Assembly (NCBI RefSeq): GCF_019799925.1
Contig: NZ_JABGCG010000007.1
Location: forward strand, 1-64,000
Source: Blastococcus sp. CPCC 205250
GTDB taxonomy: Bacteria > Actinomycetota > Actinomycetes > Mycobacteriales > Geodermatophilaceae
Direction: 5' to 3'
Length of the DNA stretch: 64,000 nucleotides
A model generated the notes under the pieces. That model saw only the letters and a program-made list of their open reading frames with translations, was not told where the DNA came from and did no database searches. Of the stretch, positions 9,069 through 17,113 are shown in pieces. Position 1 is the stretch's first letter, and each line of letters opens with the position of its first letter. Both the position numbers and the translations under genes were made by a program.

Positions 9069-9557
9069 GTGGCCCCCCGCTCGTGGCGGACGTCCGGCTC
9101 GGTGGCGCTGGTCGTCCCGGCCGGTGCCGACGCCTGCTACGCCGTCGTCGCGGACGTGACCCGGATCGGCGAGCGCAGCCCGGAGTGCCACACCGCGGTG
9201 TGGCTGCCCGGCGCCCCGGCCGGCTCCGTCGGCGCGGTGTTCCGCGGGTCCAACCGGGCGAACTGGGCGGCCCGGTGGTCGCGCCGCTGCGCGGTCGTCG
9301 TCGCCGAGCCTGGCCGCGCCTTCGCCTTCCGCACCGTCCCCACGCCCCTGGTCCCGGACTCCACGACCTGGCGCTACGACCTCGAGCCCGTCGACGGCGG
9401 CACGCGGGTCACCCACTCCTACGTGATCACCGAGCCGCTGCCCCTGCCGCTGCGCACGCTGACCGGCGTGCTCCTCCCCCAGCACCGCGACATGCGCCCG
9501 CAGATGCAGGCCAACCTCGAGGCCCTGCGCGACCAGTTCGCGGCGTCCCCCGCCTGA
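9069..9557 (+). CDS. SRPBCC family (START-like) protein
   Basis: The 162-residue protein has the helix-grip pattern of polyketide cyclase/START-like proteins: a starting strand ([29 protein letters not shown]), a central W-containing strand set, [22 protein letters not shown] near residues 97-118, and a long C-terminal helix ([13 protein letters not shown]). Such proteins bind small hydrophobic ligands; no function can be named. The promoter lies between it and divergent upp. It is probably monocistronic. Confidence 0.8.
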   Translation: MAPRSWRTSGSVALVVPAGADACYAVVADVTRIGERSPECHTAVWLPGAPAGSVGAVFRGSNRANWAARWSRRCAVVVAEPGRAFAFRTVPTPLVPDSTTWRYDLEPVDGGTRVTHSYVITEPLPLPLRTLTGVLLPQHRDMRPQMQANLEALRDQFAASPA

Positions 9558-9627
9558 CGGCCGGGCCGGCGATGCGGTGTCCCACCCTCGCGGGTGGCCG
9601 TGGTCCTGGCGTGCGGCCTCCGCAGGG

Positions 9628-9633
9628 GATGAT
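9628..9633 (+). promoter_or_regulatory. Putative -10 box, deoC operon
   Basis: GATGAT is followed by 6 bases and ATG 9640, the leaderless arrangement. An AGGGGA that could act as a ribosome binding site overlaps the box, so a leadered transcript is also possible. Confidence 0.45.
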
Positions 9634-9639
9634 GACGGC

Positions 9640-10635
9640 ATGACGCACGTGCTCGATCCGCACGCCCTGACGGCGGAGACCCCGCCGCGGCGCGAGCCCC
9701 CGACGCCGTTCGCGGACGTGACCCGGTCCGAGTCGGCCTTCCGCGCCTTCCTGCACGGCCTGCCCGGCGTGGACCAGGTCGGCGCCCAGTCCCGCGTCGC
9801 GGTGCTCGGCACCCGGTCGATCAAGACGACGTCGAAGGCGTGGGCCATCGACACCGCCATCTCGATGGTCGACCTGACCACGCTCGAGGGCGCCGACACC
9901 CCGGGCAAGGTCCGCTCGCTGGCCGCGAAGGCCCGCCGTCCCGACCCGACGGACCCCGGCTGCCCGCCGGTCGCCGCCGTCTGCGTCTACGGCGACCTCG
10001 CCGGCATCGCGAAGGAGGCCCTGGCGGGCACCGGGATCAACGTGGCCGCCGTCGCCACGGCGTTCCCCAGCGGGCGCGCCAGCCGGGCGGTCAAGCTCGC
10101 CGACGTCCGGGACGCCGTCGCCAACGGCGCCGACGAGATCGACATGGTCATCGACCGCGGCGCCTTCCTCTCCGGCCGCTACCTGGATGTCTTCGACGAG
10201 ATCGTCGCCGTCAAGGAGGCCTGCGGGGAGGCCCACCTCAAGGTCATCCTCGAGACCGGCGAGCTGGTCACCCTGGACGCCGTCCGCCGCGCCTCCTGGC
10301 TGGCGATGCTCGCCGGCGGCGACTTCATCAAGACCTCCACCGGCAAGATCTCGCCGGCGGCCACCCTGCCGGTCTGCCTGGTGATGATGGAGGCGGTCCG
10401 GGACTTCCGCGCCGCCACCGGCCGCCAGGTCGGCGTCAAGCCCGCCGGCGGCATCCGGACGACGAAGGACGCGGTCAAGCACCTCGTGCTGGTCAACGAG
10501 ACCGCCGGCCCCGACTGGCTGACCCCCGACTGGTTCCGCATCGGCGCCTCCAGCCTGCTCAACGACCTGCTCCTGCAGCGGCAGAAGCTCCGCACCGGCC
10601 ACTACTCCGGCCCCGACCACGTCTCGGTGGACTGA
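9640..10635 (+). CDS. deoC: Deoxyribose-phosphate aldolase
   Basis: The 331-residue aldolase splits 2-deoxyribose-5-phosphate into acetaldehyde and glyceraldehyde-3-phosphate. The Schiff-base lysine is in FIKTSTGK (near residue 232), with GADEIDMVIDRG upstream and the second active-site lysine in VGVKPAGGIRT. The long actinobacterial form carries about 60 extra N-terminal residues over short bacterial DeoC. It leads an operon: an aldehyde dehydrogenase that can take the released acetaldehyde begins 2 bases after the stop. Start ATG 9640 is set by the upstream AGGGGA/-10 region. Confidence 0.94.
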   Translation: MTHVLDPHALTAETPPRREPPTPFADVTRSESAFRAFLHGLPGVDQVGAQSRVAVLGTRSIKTTSKAWAIDTAISMVDLTTLEGADTPGKVRSLAAKARRPDPTDPGCPPVAAVCVYGDLAGIAKEALAGTGINVAAVATAFPSGRASRAVKLADVRDAVANGADEIDMVIDRGAFLSGRYLDVFDEIVAVKEACGEAHLKVILETGELVTLDAVRRASWLAMLAGGDFIKTSTGKISPAATLPVCLVMMEAVRDFRAATGRQVGVKPAGGIRTTKDAVKHLVLVNETAGPDWLTPDWFRIGASSLLNDLLLQRQKLRTGHYSGPDHVSVD

Positions 10636-10637
10636 CT

Positions 10638-12119
10638 GTGACCATCACTCCGCCCAGCCCGGCCCAGCCCTCGAGCCAGGTGTTCGAGTACGCGCCCGCC
10701 CCCGAGTCGCGCTCCATCGTCGACATCGCCCCGTCCTACGGGCTGTTCGTCGACGGCGAGTTCGTCGACGGCTCCGGCGAGGCCATGAAGACCGTCAACC
10801 CGGCGACCGAGGAGGTCCTCAGCGAGGTCGCCGTCGGCACCGAGGCCGACGTCGACCGCGCCGTCCGCGCCGCCCGGCGGGCGTTCACCCGCGTGTGGGG
10901 CCCGATGCGCCCGGCCGACCGCGGCAAGTACCTCTTCCGCATCGCCCGGCTGCTGCAGGAGCGGGCGCGCGAGTTCGCCGTCCTGGAGTCGCTGGACAAC
11001 GGCAAGCCGATCCGGGAGTCCCGCGACGTCGACGTGCCCCTGGCCGCGGCGCACTTCTTCTACCACGCGGGCTGGGCCGACAAGCTCGAGCACGCGGGCC
11101 TCGGGCCGGCCCCACGGCCGCTGGGCGTGGCGGGCCAGGTCATCCCCTGGAACTTCCCGCTGCTGATGCTGGCGTGGAAGGTCGCCCCGGCGCTGGCCAC
11201 CGGCAACACCGTCGTCCTCAAACCGGCCGAGACCACCCCGCTGACCGCGCTGCTGTTCGCCGAGGTCTGCCGGCAGGCCGACCTGCCGCCGGGCGTGGTG
11301 AACATCGTGACCGGCGCCGGCGACACCGGGCGGGCCGTGGTCGAGCACGACGACGTCGACAAGGTCGCGTTCACCGGCTCCACCGAGGTCGGCCGCTCGA
11401 TCGCCCGCGCGGTGGCCGGCACCCGCAAGAAGCTGACGCTGGAGCTCGGCGGCAAGGCCGCGAACATCGTCTTCGACGACGCCCCCATCGACCAGGCCGT
11501 CGAGGGCATCGTGCAGGGCATCTTCTTCAACCAGGGCCACGTCTGCTGCGCCGGCTCCCGGCTGCTGGTGCAGGAGAACGTGCACGACGAGGTCATCGCC
11601 TCGCTGCAACGGCGGATCGGCACCCTGCGGGTGGGTGACCCGTTGGACAAGAACACCGACCTCGGCGCCATCAACTCCGCCGAGCAGCTGGCCCGGGTCC
11701 GCGAGCTGTCCGACATCGGCGAGGCCGAGGGCGCCACCCGCTGGCAGCCGGACTGCCAGCTGCCCGACCGCGGCTTCTGGTTCCCGCCGACGGTCTTCAC
11801 CGGCGTCTCCCCCGCGCACCGCATCGCCCGCGACGAGGTCTTCGGGCCGGTGCTGTCGGTGCTCACCTTCCGCACCCCCGACGAGGCCGTGGCCAAGGCG
11901 AACAACTCCACCTACGGCTTGTCGGCCGGCATCTGGTCGGAGAAGGGCTCGCGGATCCTCGCGATCGCCGACCGGCTGCGCGCCGGCGTGGTGTGGGCCA
12001 ACACGTTCAACCAGTTCGACCCGACCTCGCCGTTCGGCGGCTACAAGCAGTCCGGCTACGGCCGCGAGGGCGGCCGGCACGGCCTGGCCGCCTACCTCTC
12101 GACGGGAGACGAGCAGTGA
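10638..12119 (+). CDS. NAD(P)-dependent aldehyde dehydrogenase
   Basis: The 493-residue full-length ALDH has all catalytic landmarks: PWNFPLLML near residue 170, KPAE cofactor loop, FTGSTEVGR, catalytic base Glu in LELGGK, nucleophile Cys in NQGHVCCAGSR (near residue 300), and EVFGPVL near residue 400. Because it follows deoC by two bases, acetaldehyde is the likely substrate, giving acetate. This closes the route from deoxynucleosides to central metabolism. Its stop overlaps the next gene as GTGA. Specificity among short aldehydes is inference from context. Confidence 0.9.
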   Translation: MTITPPSPAQPSSQVFEYAPAPESRSIVDIAPSYGLFVDGEFVDGSGEAMKTVNPATEEVLSEVAVGTEADVDRAVRAARRAFTRVWGPMRPADRGKYLFRIARLLQERAREFAVLESLDNGKPIRESRDVDVPLAAAHFFYHAGWADKLEHAGLGPAPRPLGVAGQVIPWNFPLLMLAWKVAPALATGNTVVLKPAETTPLTALLFAEVCRQADLPPGVVNIVTGAGDTGRAVVEHDDVDKVAFTGSTEVGRSIARAVAGTRKKLTLELGGKAANIVFDDAPIDQAVEGIVQGIFFNQGHVCCAGSRLLVQENVHDEVIASLQRRIGTLRVGDPLDKNTDLGAINSAEQLARVRELSDIGEAEGATRWQPDCQLPDRGFWFPPTVFTGVSPAHRIARDEVFGPVLSVLTFRTPDEAVAKANNSTYGLSAGIWSEKGSRILAIADRLRAGVVWANTFNQFDPTSPFGGYKQSGYGREGGRHGLAAYLSTGDEQ

Positions 12120-12988
12120 TCGGCGGCGAGCGGCTCGCGGTGCGCAAGACCTACAAGCTCTACCTCGGCGGGGCGTTCCCCCGCTCGGAGTCCGGGCGCA
12201 CCTACGAGGTCCACGACGCCAAGGGCGCCTTCCTCGCCAACGCCGCCCGGGCCTCCCGCAAGGACGCCCGGGACGCCGTCGTCGCCGCCCGCGGGGCCTT
12301 CCCGAAGTGGTCCGGCGCCACCGCCTACAACCGCGGCCAGGTGCTGTACCGGGTCGCGGAGGTGATGGAGGGCCGGCACGCGCAGTTCTGCGAGGAGGTC
12401 GCCGCCGGGGAGGGCCTGTCGGCCGGCCGCGCCCGTGCCGCGGTGGACGCCGCCATCGACCGGTGGGTCTGGTACGCCGGCTGGACCGACAAGCTGGCCG
12501 CCGTGCTCGGCAGCGCCAACCCCGTCGCCGGCCCCTACTTCGACTTCTCGCTCCCCGAGCCGACCGGGGTGGTGGCGGTCCTGGCCCCGCAGCGCTCGTC
12601 GCTGCTCGGCCTGGTCAGCGTGCTGGCGCCGGTGCTGGCCGGCGGCAACACCGCCGTCGTCGTCACCTCGCGGGAGCGGCCGCTGCCGGCGGTCACCCTG
12701 GGCGAGGTGCTGGCGACCAGCGACGTGCCGGGCGGGGTGGTCAACCTGCTCACCGGCGACGCCGCCGAGCTGGGCCCGTGGCTGGCCGAGCACGACGACG
12801 TCGACGCCATCGACCTCACCGGCGCCCCGCCCGAGCGGGCCATGGAGTTCGAGCGCGAGGCCGCCGGCAGCATCAAGCGCGTGCTGCGCCCACCGGCCGC
12901 GGAACCGGACTGGTCGGGCGACCCCGGGCTGGGCCGGATGCGGACGTTCCTGGAGACCAAGACGGTCTGGCACCCGAAGGGGTTCTGA
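12116..12988 (+). CDS. Half-length ALDH-superfamily protein lacking the catalytic domain
   Basis: The 290-residue protein covers only the N-terminal, cofactor-binding half of the ALDH fold: KLYLGGAFPRS start, VAVLAPQ at the usual PWNFP site, LAGGNTAVVV, and DLTGAPPERA at the usual FTGSTEVG site. It ends with MRTFLETKTVWHPKG. The segment with the catalytic Cys and the EVFGP loop is absent, and the reading frame is intact, so it is not a frameshift relic. Its start overlaps the full-length ALDH stop (GTGA), so the two should be made together and may form a mixed complex. From memory, similar short partners follow ALDH genes in other actinobacteria. Confidence 0.8.
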   Translation: MIGGERLAVRKTYKLYLGGAFPRSESGRTYEVHDAKGAFLANAARASRKDARDAVVAARGAFPKWSGATAYNRGQVLYRVAEVMEGRHAQFCEEVAAGEGLSAGRARAAVDAAIDRWVWYAGWTDKLAAVLGSANPVAGPYFDFSLPEPTGVVAVLAPQRSSLLGLVSVLAPVLAGGNTAVVVTSRERPLPAVTLGEVLATSDVPGGVVNLLTGDAAELGPWLAEHDDVDAIDLTGAPPERAMEFEREAAGSIKRVLRPPAAEPDWSGDPGLGRMRTFLETKTVWHPKGF

Positions 12989-13018
12989 ACCCGCACGCGC
13001 GTTCCCAGCACCACCCGG

Positions 13019-13024
13019 CAGGAT
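13019..13024 (+). promoter_or_regulatory. Putative -10 box, acidic repeat protein
   Basis: CAGGAT is followed by GGGCCC and GTG 13031. The six-base linker is identical to the one before galE at 32631-32636. Confidence 0.5.
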
Positions 13025-13030
13025 GGGCCC

Positions 13031-14515
13031 GTGGCCAGGCCAAGCATCGTGCCCATCGCACTCACCCTCGACGACCGCACCGGGTACACCCTCTGGGCGC
13101 CGCCGTGGGAGGAGGACGGCGAGGAGTGGCAGGCGTTCCTCGGCACCACCGAGGACGAGACCGCCCGGGTGCACCTCTTCCCGACGCCGGCGGCCCTCGC
13201 GGCGTTCTGCCGCACGGCCACCGACCACGACCTGGCCGACCACCCGGTGTGGCCGGTGGTCACCGGGCTGGACGCCGCCGACCTGACCCCGGACGACGAC
13301 CACCGGTACGACCTCGACGGCGTCTACGACATCGCCGCGGAGAACCCCGACCGGTGGGCGGTGGAGGAGCTCGGCGCGACGATCGACATCGTCAGCCGGC
13401 TGGCCGAGTGCCTCGACACCGGTGAGGACGACGACGAGCTCGACGAGGAACTCGCCGACGACCTCACCGACGACGACGACCGGGACGTCGACCCCGACGT
13501 GGAGGTGGAGACCCGGCGCGACACCTCCGCCGGTCAGGCCGGGGAGTTCTCCGCGCTGGCCGAGCTCGTCGCCCGGCCCGAGGTCGGCTCCCTCGGCCTG
13601 GGCGTCGACGCGTTCGCCGGCCGCGCCGGGGAGGACGCCTGGGTCGGCATGGGCTCGGCCCTGGACGACCTCTGGGAGGACGTGCTCGAGGAGCTCTCCG
13701 CCCACCTGGACTGGACCGGCGCCGGCACGGCCCGGCTCGAGGACTACCCGTCGGCGGCCGAGGCCGCCGACGACGACGAGCTCGACGAGGACGACCTCGA
13801 CGACGAGGCGGCCGACGAGGACGCCGCCCGCGTCGGTGCGACGGCGACCGCCGGTGCGACGGCCGTGGGCGCCACCGCCACCACCGCCGTGGCCGCTCCC
13901 ACGGGGACGAGCACCATCCGCGGCGGCAGCCGCATCCCCGCCGACCCGGCCGCGGTGGCCGCGGCGGCCGGCTTCTGGGAGGGCGTCGGGATCCTGCCGG
14001 TGGAGCTGGTCGTGCCCGAGGGCGCCGGTCTGACACTGCGCTGCTACGTCGAGGACGAGGCGCGGTTCCTCGGGCGCGACGGCGAGGTCTACCTGTTCGC
14101 CACCCCGGCCGAGCTGGCCCGCTTCTGCGCCGGCGAGGAGGAGCACGACCTCGTGGGCATCGCCTCGTGGCCGGAGGTCGCCGCCACCGACACCCCGCCG
14201 CTGCCGGCCGAGCAGGACCGCTACGACCTCACCGAGCTCGCGGAGGTGCTGGCCGAGGTCGCCGACGGCGCGGCCGGCCTGGTGCAGCAGGAGGCGCTGC
14301 TGCAGCCCGTGGAGGGCGTGCGCGACGTCGCCGAGTACGCCGGGCTCGGCCGGGTCGACGAGCTGCTCACCCCGCCCGCACCGCTGGGCCGGGCACTGGC
14401 CCGCGCCGACCGGGAGCCCACGGCCACGCTGCGCGCCGAGGACGCCGCGGCACTGCGCCCCGACTGGGACGAGGTCGTCCGCGAGGTCGGCGGCGCCCTG
14501 GTGTTCCGCGACTAG
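13031..14515 (+). CDS. Acidic protein with an internal duplication, function unknown
   Basis: The 494-residue protein is very acidic and has no membrane segment or signal peptide. Two related domains flank an Asp/Glu-rich and Ala/Thr-rich linker (about residues 135-310). The first has VHLFPTPAALAAFC ... HPVWPVV ... YDLDGVYDIA (about residues 45-105); the second has VYLFATPAELARFC ... ASWPEVA ... YDLTELAEVLA (about residues 352-415). I do not recognise an enzyme family. Codon bias and a leaderless promoter support a real gene. Its TAG overlaps the TAG of the convergent methyltransferase in the shared tetramer CTAG. Confidence 0.75.
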   Translation: MARPSIVPIALTLDDRTGYTLWAPPWEEDGEEWQAFLGTTEDETARVHLFPTPAALAAFCRTATDHDLADHPVWPVVTGLDAADLTPDDDHRYDLDGVYDIAAENPDRWAVEELGATIDIVSRLAECLDTGEDDDELDEELADDLTDDDDRDVDPDVEVETRRDTSAGQAGEFSALAELVARPEVGSLGLGVDAFAGRAGEDAWVGMGSALDDLWEDVLEELSAHLDWTGAGTARLEDYPSAAEAADDDELDEDDLDDEAADEDAARVGATATAGATAVGATATTAVAAPTGTSTIRGGSRIPADPAAVAAAAGFWEGVGILPVELVVPEGAGLTLRCYVEDEARFLGRDGEVYLFATPAELARFCAGEEEHDLVGIASWPEVAATDTPPLPAEQDRYDLTELAEVLAEVADGAAGLVQQEALLQPVEGVRDVAEYAGLGRVDELLTPPAPLGRALARADREPTATLRAEDAAALRPDWDEVVREVGGALVFRD

Positions 14516-15114
14516 ATCGCGGTCGCCGCGAGGGCCAGGTAGGGACGCCGATCCCTCTCCTGTCCGCGGTGCAGCCGGTCGACCTCGGCGAACCCCGCTC
14601 GAACCAGCCGGCGGGACACCTCGTCGGCCGGCCACCGGTGGGCGGTCAGCACCTTGTGCGCGAACGGCTCGACGGCGTCGCCCTCGAACATCCCCACCAC
14701 GAGCACGCCACCGGGGACCGTGAGCCGGCGGATCGCGGCGAGGGCGTCGTCCAGGTCGCCGGGGTCGAGGTGGATGAGGGAGAACCACGCCAGGACCCCG
14801 GCCAGCGAGCCCTCCGCTCGCCCGAGGTCGAACAGCGAGCCCTCCTCGAAGCACACAGCGGGATGGTCCGACCGGGCGTGGGCGACGAACTCGGGCACCA
14901 GGTCGATCCCGGCGACGTCCGCACCGAGGGAGTGCAGGAAGCCGGTCAGGTGGCCGGGGCCGCAGCCAAGGTCGAGGACCGGGCCCGGCACCTCCCCGAG
15001 GTGCCGGGCGAGGAACGCGAGGTCACCGGGGTGTACCTGCTCCAGGGACCCGACCAGCTCGATGTACTGCCCGGCAAGGCGCGAGTAGGCGTCACGGACG
15101 CGTGCCGAGGTCAT
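14512..15114 (-). CDS. Class I SAM-dependent methyltransferase
   Basis: The 200-residue protein has motif I VLDLGCGPGHLTGFLHSLG (near residues 45-63), the acidic loop GIDLVPEFV, motif II-like VLAWFSLIHLDP and motif III GGVLVVGMF. This is the ordinary seven-strand SAM methyltransferase fold. The substrate is unknown; small-molecule methyltransferases of this size are common. ATG 15114 is chosen because a TAGGCT -10 box lies 7 bases upstream. The stop shares CTAG with the convergent gene. Confidence 0.85.
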   Translation of the reverse strand: MTSARVRDAYSRLAGQYIELVGSLEQVHPGDLAFLARHLGEVPGPVLDLGCGPGHLTGFLHSLGADVAGIDLVPEFVAHARSDHPAVCFEEGSLFDLGRAEGSLAGVLAWFSLIHLDPGDLDDALAAIRRLTVPGGVLVVGMFEGDAVEPFAHKVLTAHRWPADEVSRRLVRAGFAEVDRLHRGQERDRRPYLALAATAI

Positions 15115-15121
15115 CACGAGG

Positions 15122-15127
15122 AGCCTA
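15122..15127 (-). promoter_or_regulatory. -10 box of leaderless methyltransferase promoter
   Basis: On the minus strand TAGGCT, then 7 bases, then ATG 15114. Confidence 0.6.
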
Positions 15128-15171
15128 GGCAGCCTGGGCATGCGCGGGCGGGCCGCCTCCCGGACCGGGCG

Positions 15172-15235
15172 TTGCGGGTGTTCCTCGTGCCGTGGGGGTC
15201 CTGCAGGACCGCCGACGCGCGAGGAACACCCGCAA
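15172..15235. repeat. Long inverted repeat with nested palindrome
   Basis: A perfect 16-base inverted repeat (15172-15187 and 15220-15235; arms TTGCGGGTGTTCCTCG and its complement) encloses a 14-base perfect palindrome, GGTCCTGCAGGACC, at 15197-15210. The whole can form a cruciform or a branched RNA. It lies between the helicase terminator and the methyltransferase promoter, where no terminator is needed, so a mobile palindromic element or protein-binding site is possible. Confidence 0.7.
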
Positions 15236-15250
15236 TCCGACCCGCGGATG

Positions 15251-15286
15251 CAGAACGGCCGGCCCCCGAGGCGACCGGCCGTTCTG
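15251..15286 (-). terminator. Hairpin terminator of the DEAD-box helicase gene
   Basis: A 12-base perfect stem (15251-15262 with 15275-15286) has a 12-base loop and begins 12 bases past the helicase stop. No T-tract follows. Confidence 0.7.
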
Positions 15287-15298
15287 CTGTGCGGGGTG

Positions 15299-16930
15299 TT
15301 ACTCGGCGACGCGGCGACCCTGGCCGCGGTACGAGCTGGACCGACGCTCGCCGCTGTACGGGCGGTCGCCCGCCGGACGCTCGCCGGCCGGCCGCTCGGA
15401 GCGGTACGGACGCTCCGACCGCTCGCCGGAGGACCGCTCACCGTAGGGGCGGCGGGGACGGTCACCGTCACGACGGGGACGCTCGCCGTCCCGGCGCGGA
15501 CGACGGCCGCCGGGGCCACCGGAACCGCCGGCGGGACGACGCGACTCGCGCACCGGACGCTCCACGGGCTCCACGTGCACACCCGAGGCGACCAACTCGG
15601 CGATCGGGGCGTCACCGGGACGGACCCGGCTCACGACCGGGTCGACCTTCGCCGAACGGAAACGACGCTTCGACTGGCCGACCTGGTCGGGCAGCAACAG
15701 CGAGACGACCACGCCACCGGCGCCTGCTCGGGCCGTACGGCCCGAGCGGTGCAGGTAGGTCTTGTGGTCCGCCGGCGGGTCGTAGTGGATGACCAGCGAC
15801 ACGTCGTCGACGTGGATGCCGCGGGCGGCGACGTCGGTGGCGACCAGCACCGGGCTGCGGGCGTCGGTGAACGCCTCCAGCGCGCGGCGGCGGGCGGCCT
15901 GCGGCAGTCCGCCGTGGATCGGCTCGGCCTTGATGCCGACGGCCTGCAGGTTCTCGGCCAGCCGGTCGGCACCGAGCTGGGTGCGGACGAAGACGATCGT
16001 CCGGCCCGGACGGGCGGCCAGCTCCTGGGTCAGCGGCACCTTGTCACGGAAGGCCACGCTGTAGGCGAGGTGCTCGGCCGGGGAGGGCTCGTCGCCGTCC
16101 CGCTTGACCTCGTGACGGGCCGGGTCCTTGAGGTAGCGGCGGATCAGCGAGTCGACCTCGCCGTCCAGCGTCGCCGAGAACAGCATCCGCTGGGCGTCGG
16201 GGCGGGTCTGGTCGAGCAGCTCCTTGACGACCGGCAGGAAGCCGAGGTCGGACATGAAGTCGGCCTCGTCGACGATCGACAGCGAGACCTCCGCGAGGGT
16301 GACCTCACGCTGCTCGATCAGGTCCTGCAGGCGGCCCGGCGTCGCGATGACGACGTCGACGCCGCGGCGCATCTGCTGGATCTGCCGGTACATCGAGGCA
16401 CCGCCGTAGACGGCGGCCAGCTGGACGCCGACGGACTGGCCGAGCGGGGCCAGCGCGTCGTGCACCTGCTGGGCCAGCTCGCGGGTCGGCACCAGGATCA
16501 GGCCGCGGGGGTCGCGACGGCCCTGGGCCGGCTCGGTGCCGAGGCGGGCGAGCAGCGGCAGGCCGAAGGCCAGCGTCTTGCCCGAGCCGGTGGCGGCCTT
16601 GCCGAGCACGTCACGCCCGGCGAGGGCGTCGGGCAGGGCGACGGTCTGGATGGCGAACGGGTGGCTGATGCCCTTGCGCGCCAGGGCGCTCACCAGCTGC
16701 TGGGGCAGGCCCAGCTGGGCGAAGGACGGGCCGGTGGGCTCGGGAGCCGCCTCGACGGCGGCCTCGGCGACGGGCGCCTCGGCTGCGGTCTCGATGACGG
16801 TGTTCTCCGGAGCGGTGAACTCAGGGGTGTTCTGGACGTCGACAGAGTCGAACGAGGACAAGCGGGGACTCCGATACAGCTCGGGCGCGTCCCGTGGTGA
16901 TTGCGCGGACACCGGGACCGGCGTCCTCAC
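15299..16930 (-). CDS. DEAD-box RNA helicase
   Basis: About 543 residues. An acidic N-terminal extension (about 65 residues) precedes the helicase core: Q-motif region FAQLGLPQ...PFAIQTVALP, Walker A ATGSGKT (near residue 115), PTRELAQQ, TPGRLQ, DEAD in SIVDEADFMSD (near residue 220), SAT in LFSATL, then the second RecA domain with VATDVAARGIH and HRSGRTARAG. The C-terminal tail is Arg/Gly/Glu/Ser-rich with repeated GERP/GDRP units, an RNA-binding tail type. Such proteins unwind structured RNA in cold adaptation, ribosome assembly or decay. The start is uncertain; GTG 16930 is the longest reasonable choice, and an internal GTG may be used. Confidence 0.93.
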   Translation of the reverse strand: MRTPVPVSAQSPRDAPELYRSPRLSSFDSVDVQNTPEFTAPENTVIETAAEAPVAEAAVEAAPEPTGPSFAQLGLPQQLVSALARKGISHPFAIQTVALPDALAGRDVLGKAATGSGKTLAFGLPLLARLGTEPAQGRRDPRGLILVPTRELAQQVHDALAPLGQSVGVQLAAVYGGASMYRQIQQMRRGVDVVIATPGRLQDLIEQREVTLAEVSLSIVDEADFMSDLGFLPVVKELLDQTRPDAQRMLFSATLDGEVDSLIRRYLKDPARHEVKRDGDEPSPAEHLAYSVAFRDKVPLTQELAARPGRTIVFVRTQLGADRLAENLQAVGIKAEPIHGGLPQAARRRALEAFTDARSPVLVATDVAARGIHVDDVSLVIHYDPPADHKTYLHRSGRTARAGAGGVVVSLLLPDQVGQSKRRFRSAKVDPVVSRVRPGDAPIAELVASGVHVEPVERPVRESRRPAGGSGGPGGRRPRRDGERPRRDGDRPRRPYGERSSGERSERPYRSERPAGERPAGDRPYSGERRSSSYRGQGRRVAE

Positions 16931-16983
16931 TGGCGATCGCTCGCGTCGCAGGGGACGACCGGATCTGCACGGATGCGCTCATG

Positions 16984-17036
16984 CCCGGACGGACCGTCCG
17001 GGAGGATGACCGGCTCGTGCCGGTACACCCAGGTTA
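16984..17036 (-). promoter_or_regulatory. Promoter and structured 5' leader of the helicase gene
   Basis: On the minus strand a TAACCT -10 box (17031-17036) predicts a start near 17024. The leader of about 94 bases then folds at once: a 5-bp hairpin at 17010-17023 and an 8-bp hairpin at 16984-17002 (CCCGGACG with CGTCCGGG). Long structured leaders are known on cold-shock and autoregulated RNA helicase genes; whether this one regulates is inference. Confidence 0.45.
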
Positions 17037-17113
17037 GCAGCGGGGCGGGGCGCCCTGTTCCCTCGGCCGGGGGTGGCCGTGGTCACCACTGCCCAGGTCA
17101 GCGGGCCGGCAGG

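Noticed and set aside
12092..14854. Minus-strand frame of 920 codons
   Set aside because: Shadow of the half-ALDH and acidic protein genes; no domains and biased composition.
14512..15114. DNA methyltransferase of a restriction-modification system
   Set aside because: It has only generic class I SAM motifs, no DPPY/NPPY or PCQ motif, and no nuclease gene nearby.
16931..17113. tRNA or small RNA gene near the helicase
   Set aside because: The hairpins are explained by the helicase leader; no cloverleaf or CCA end is seen. I found no tRNA in the window.
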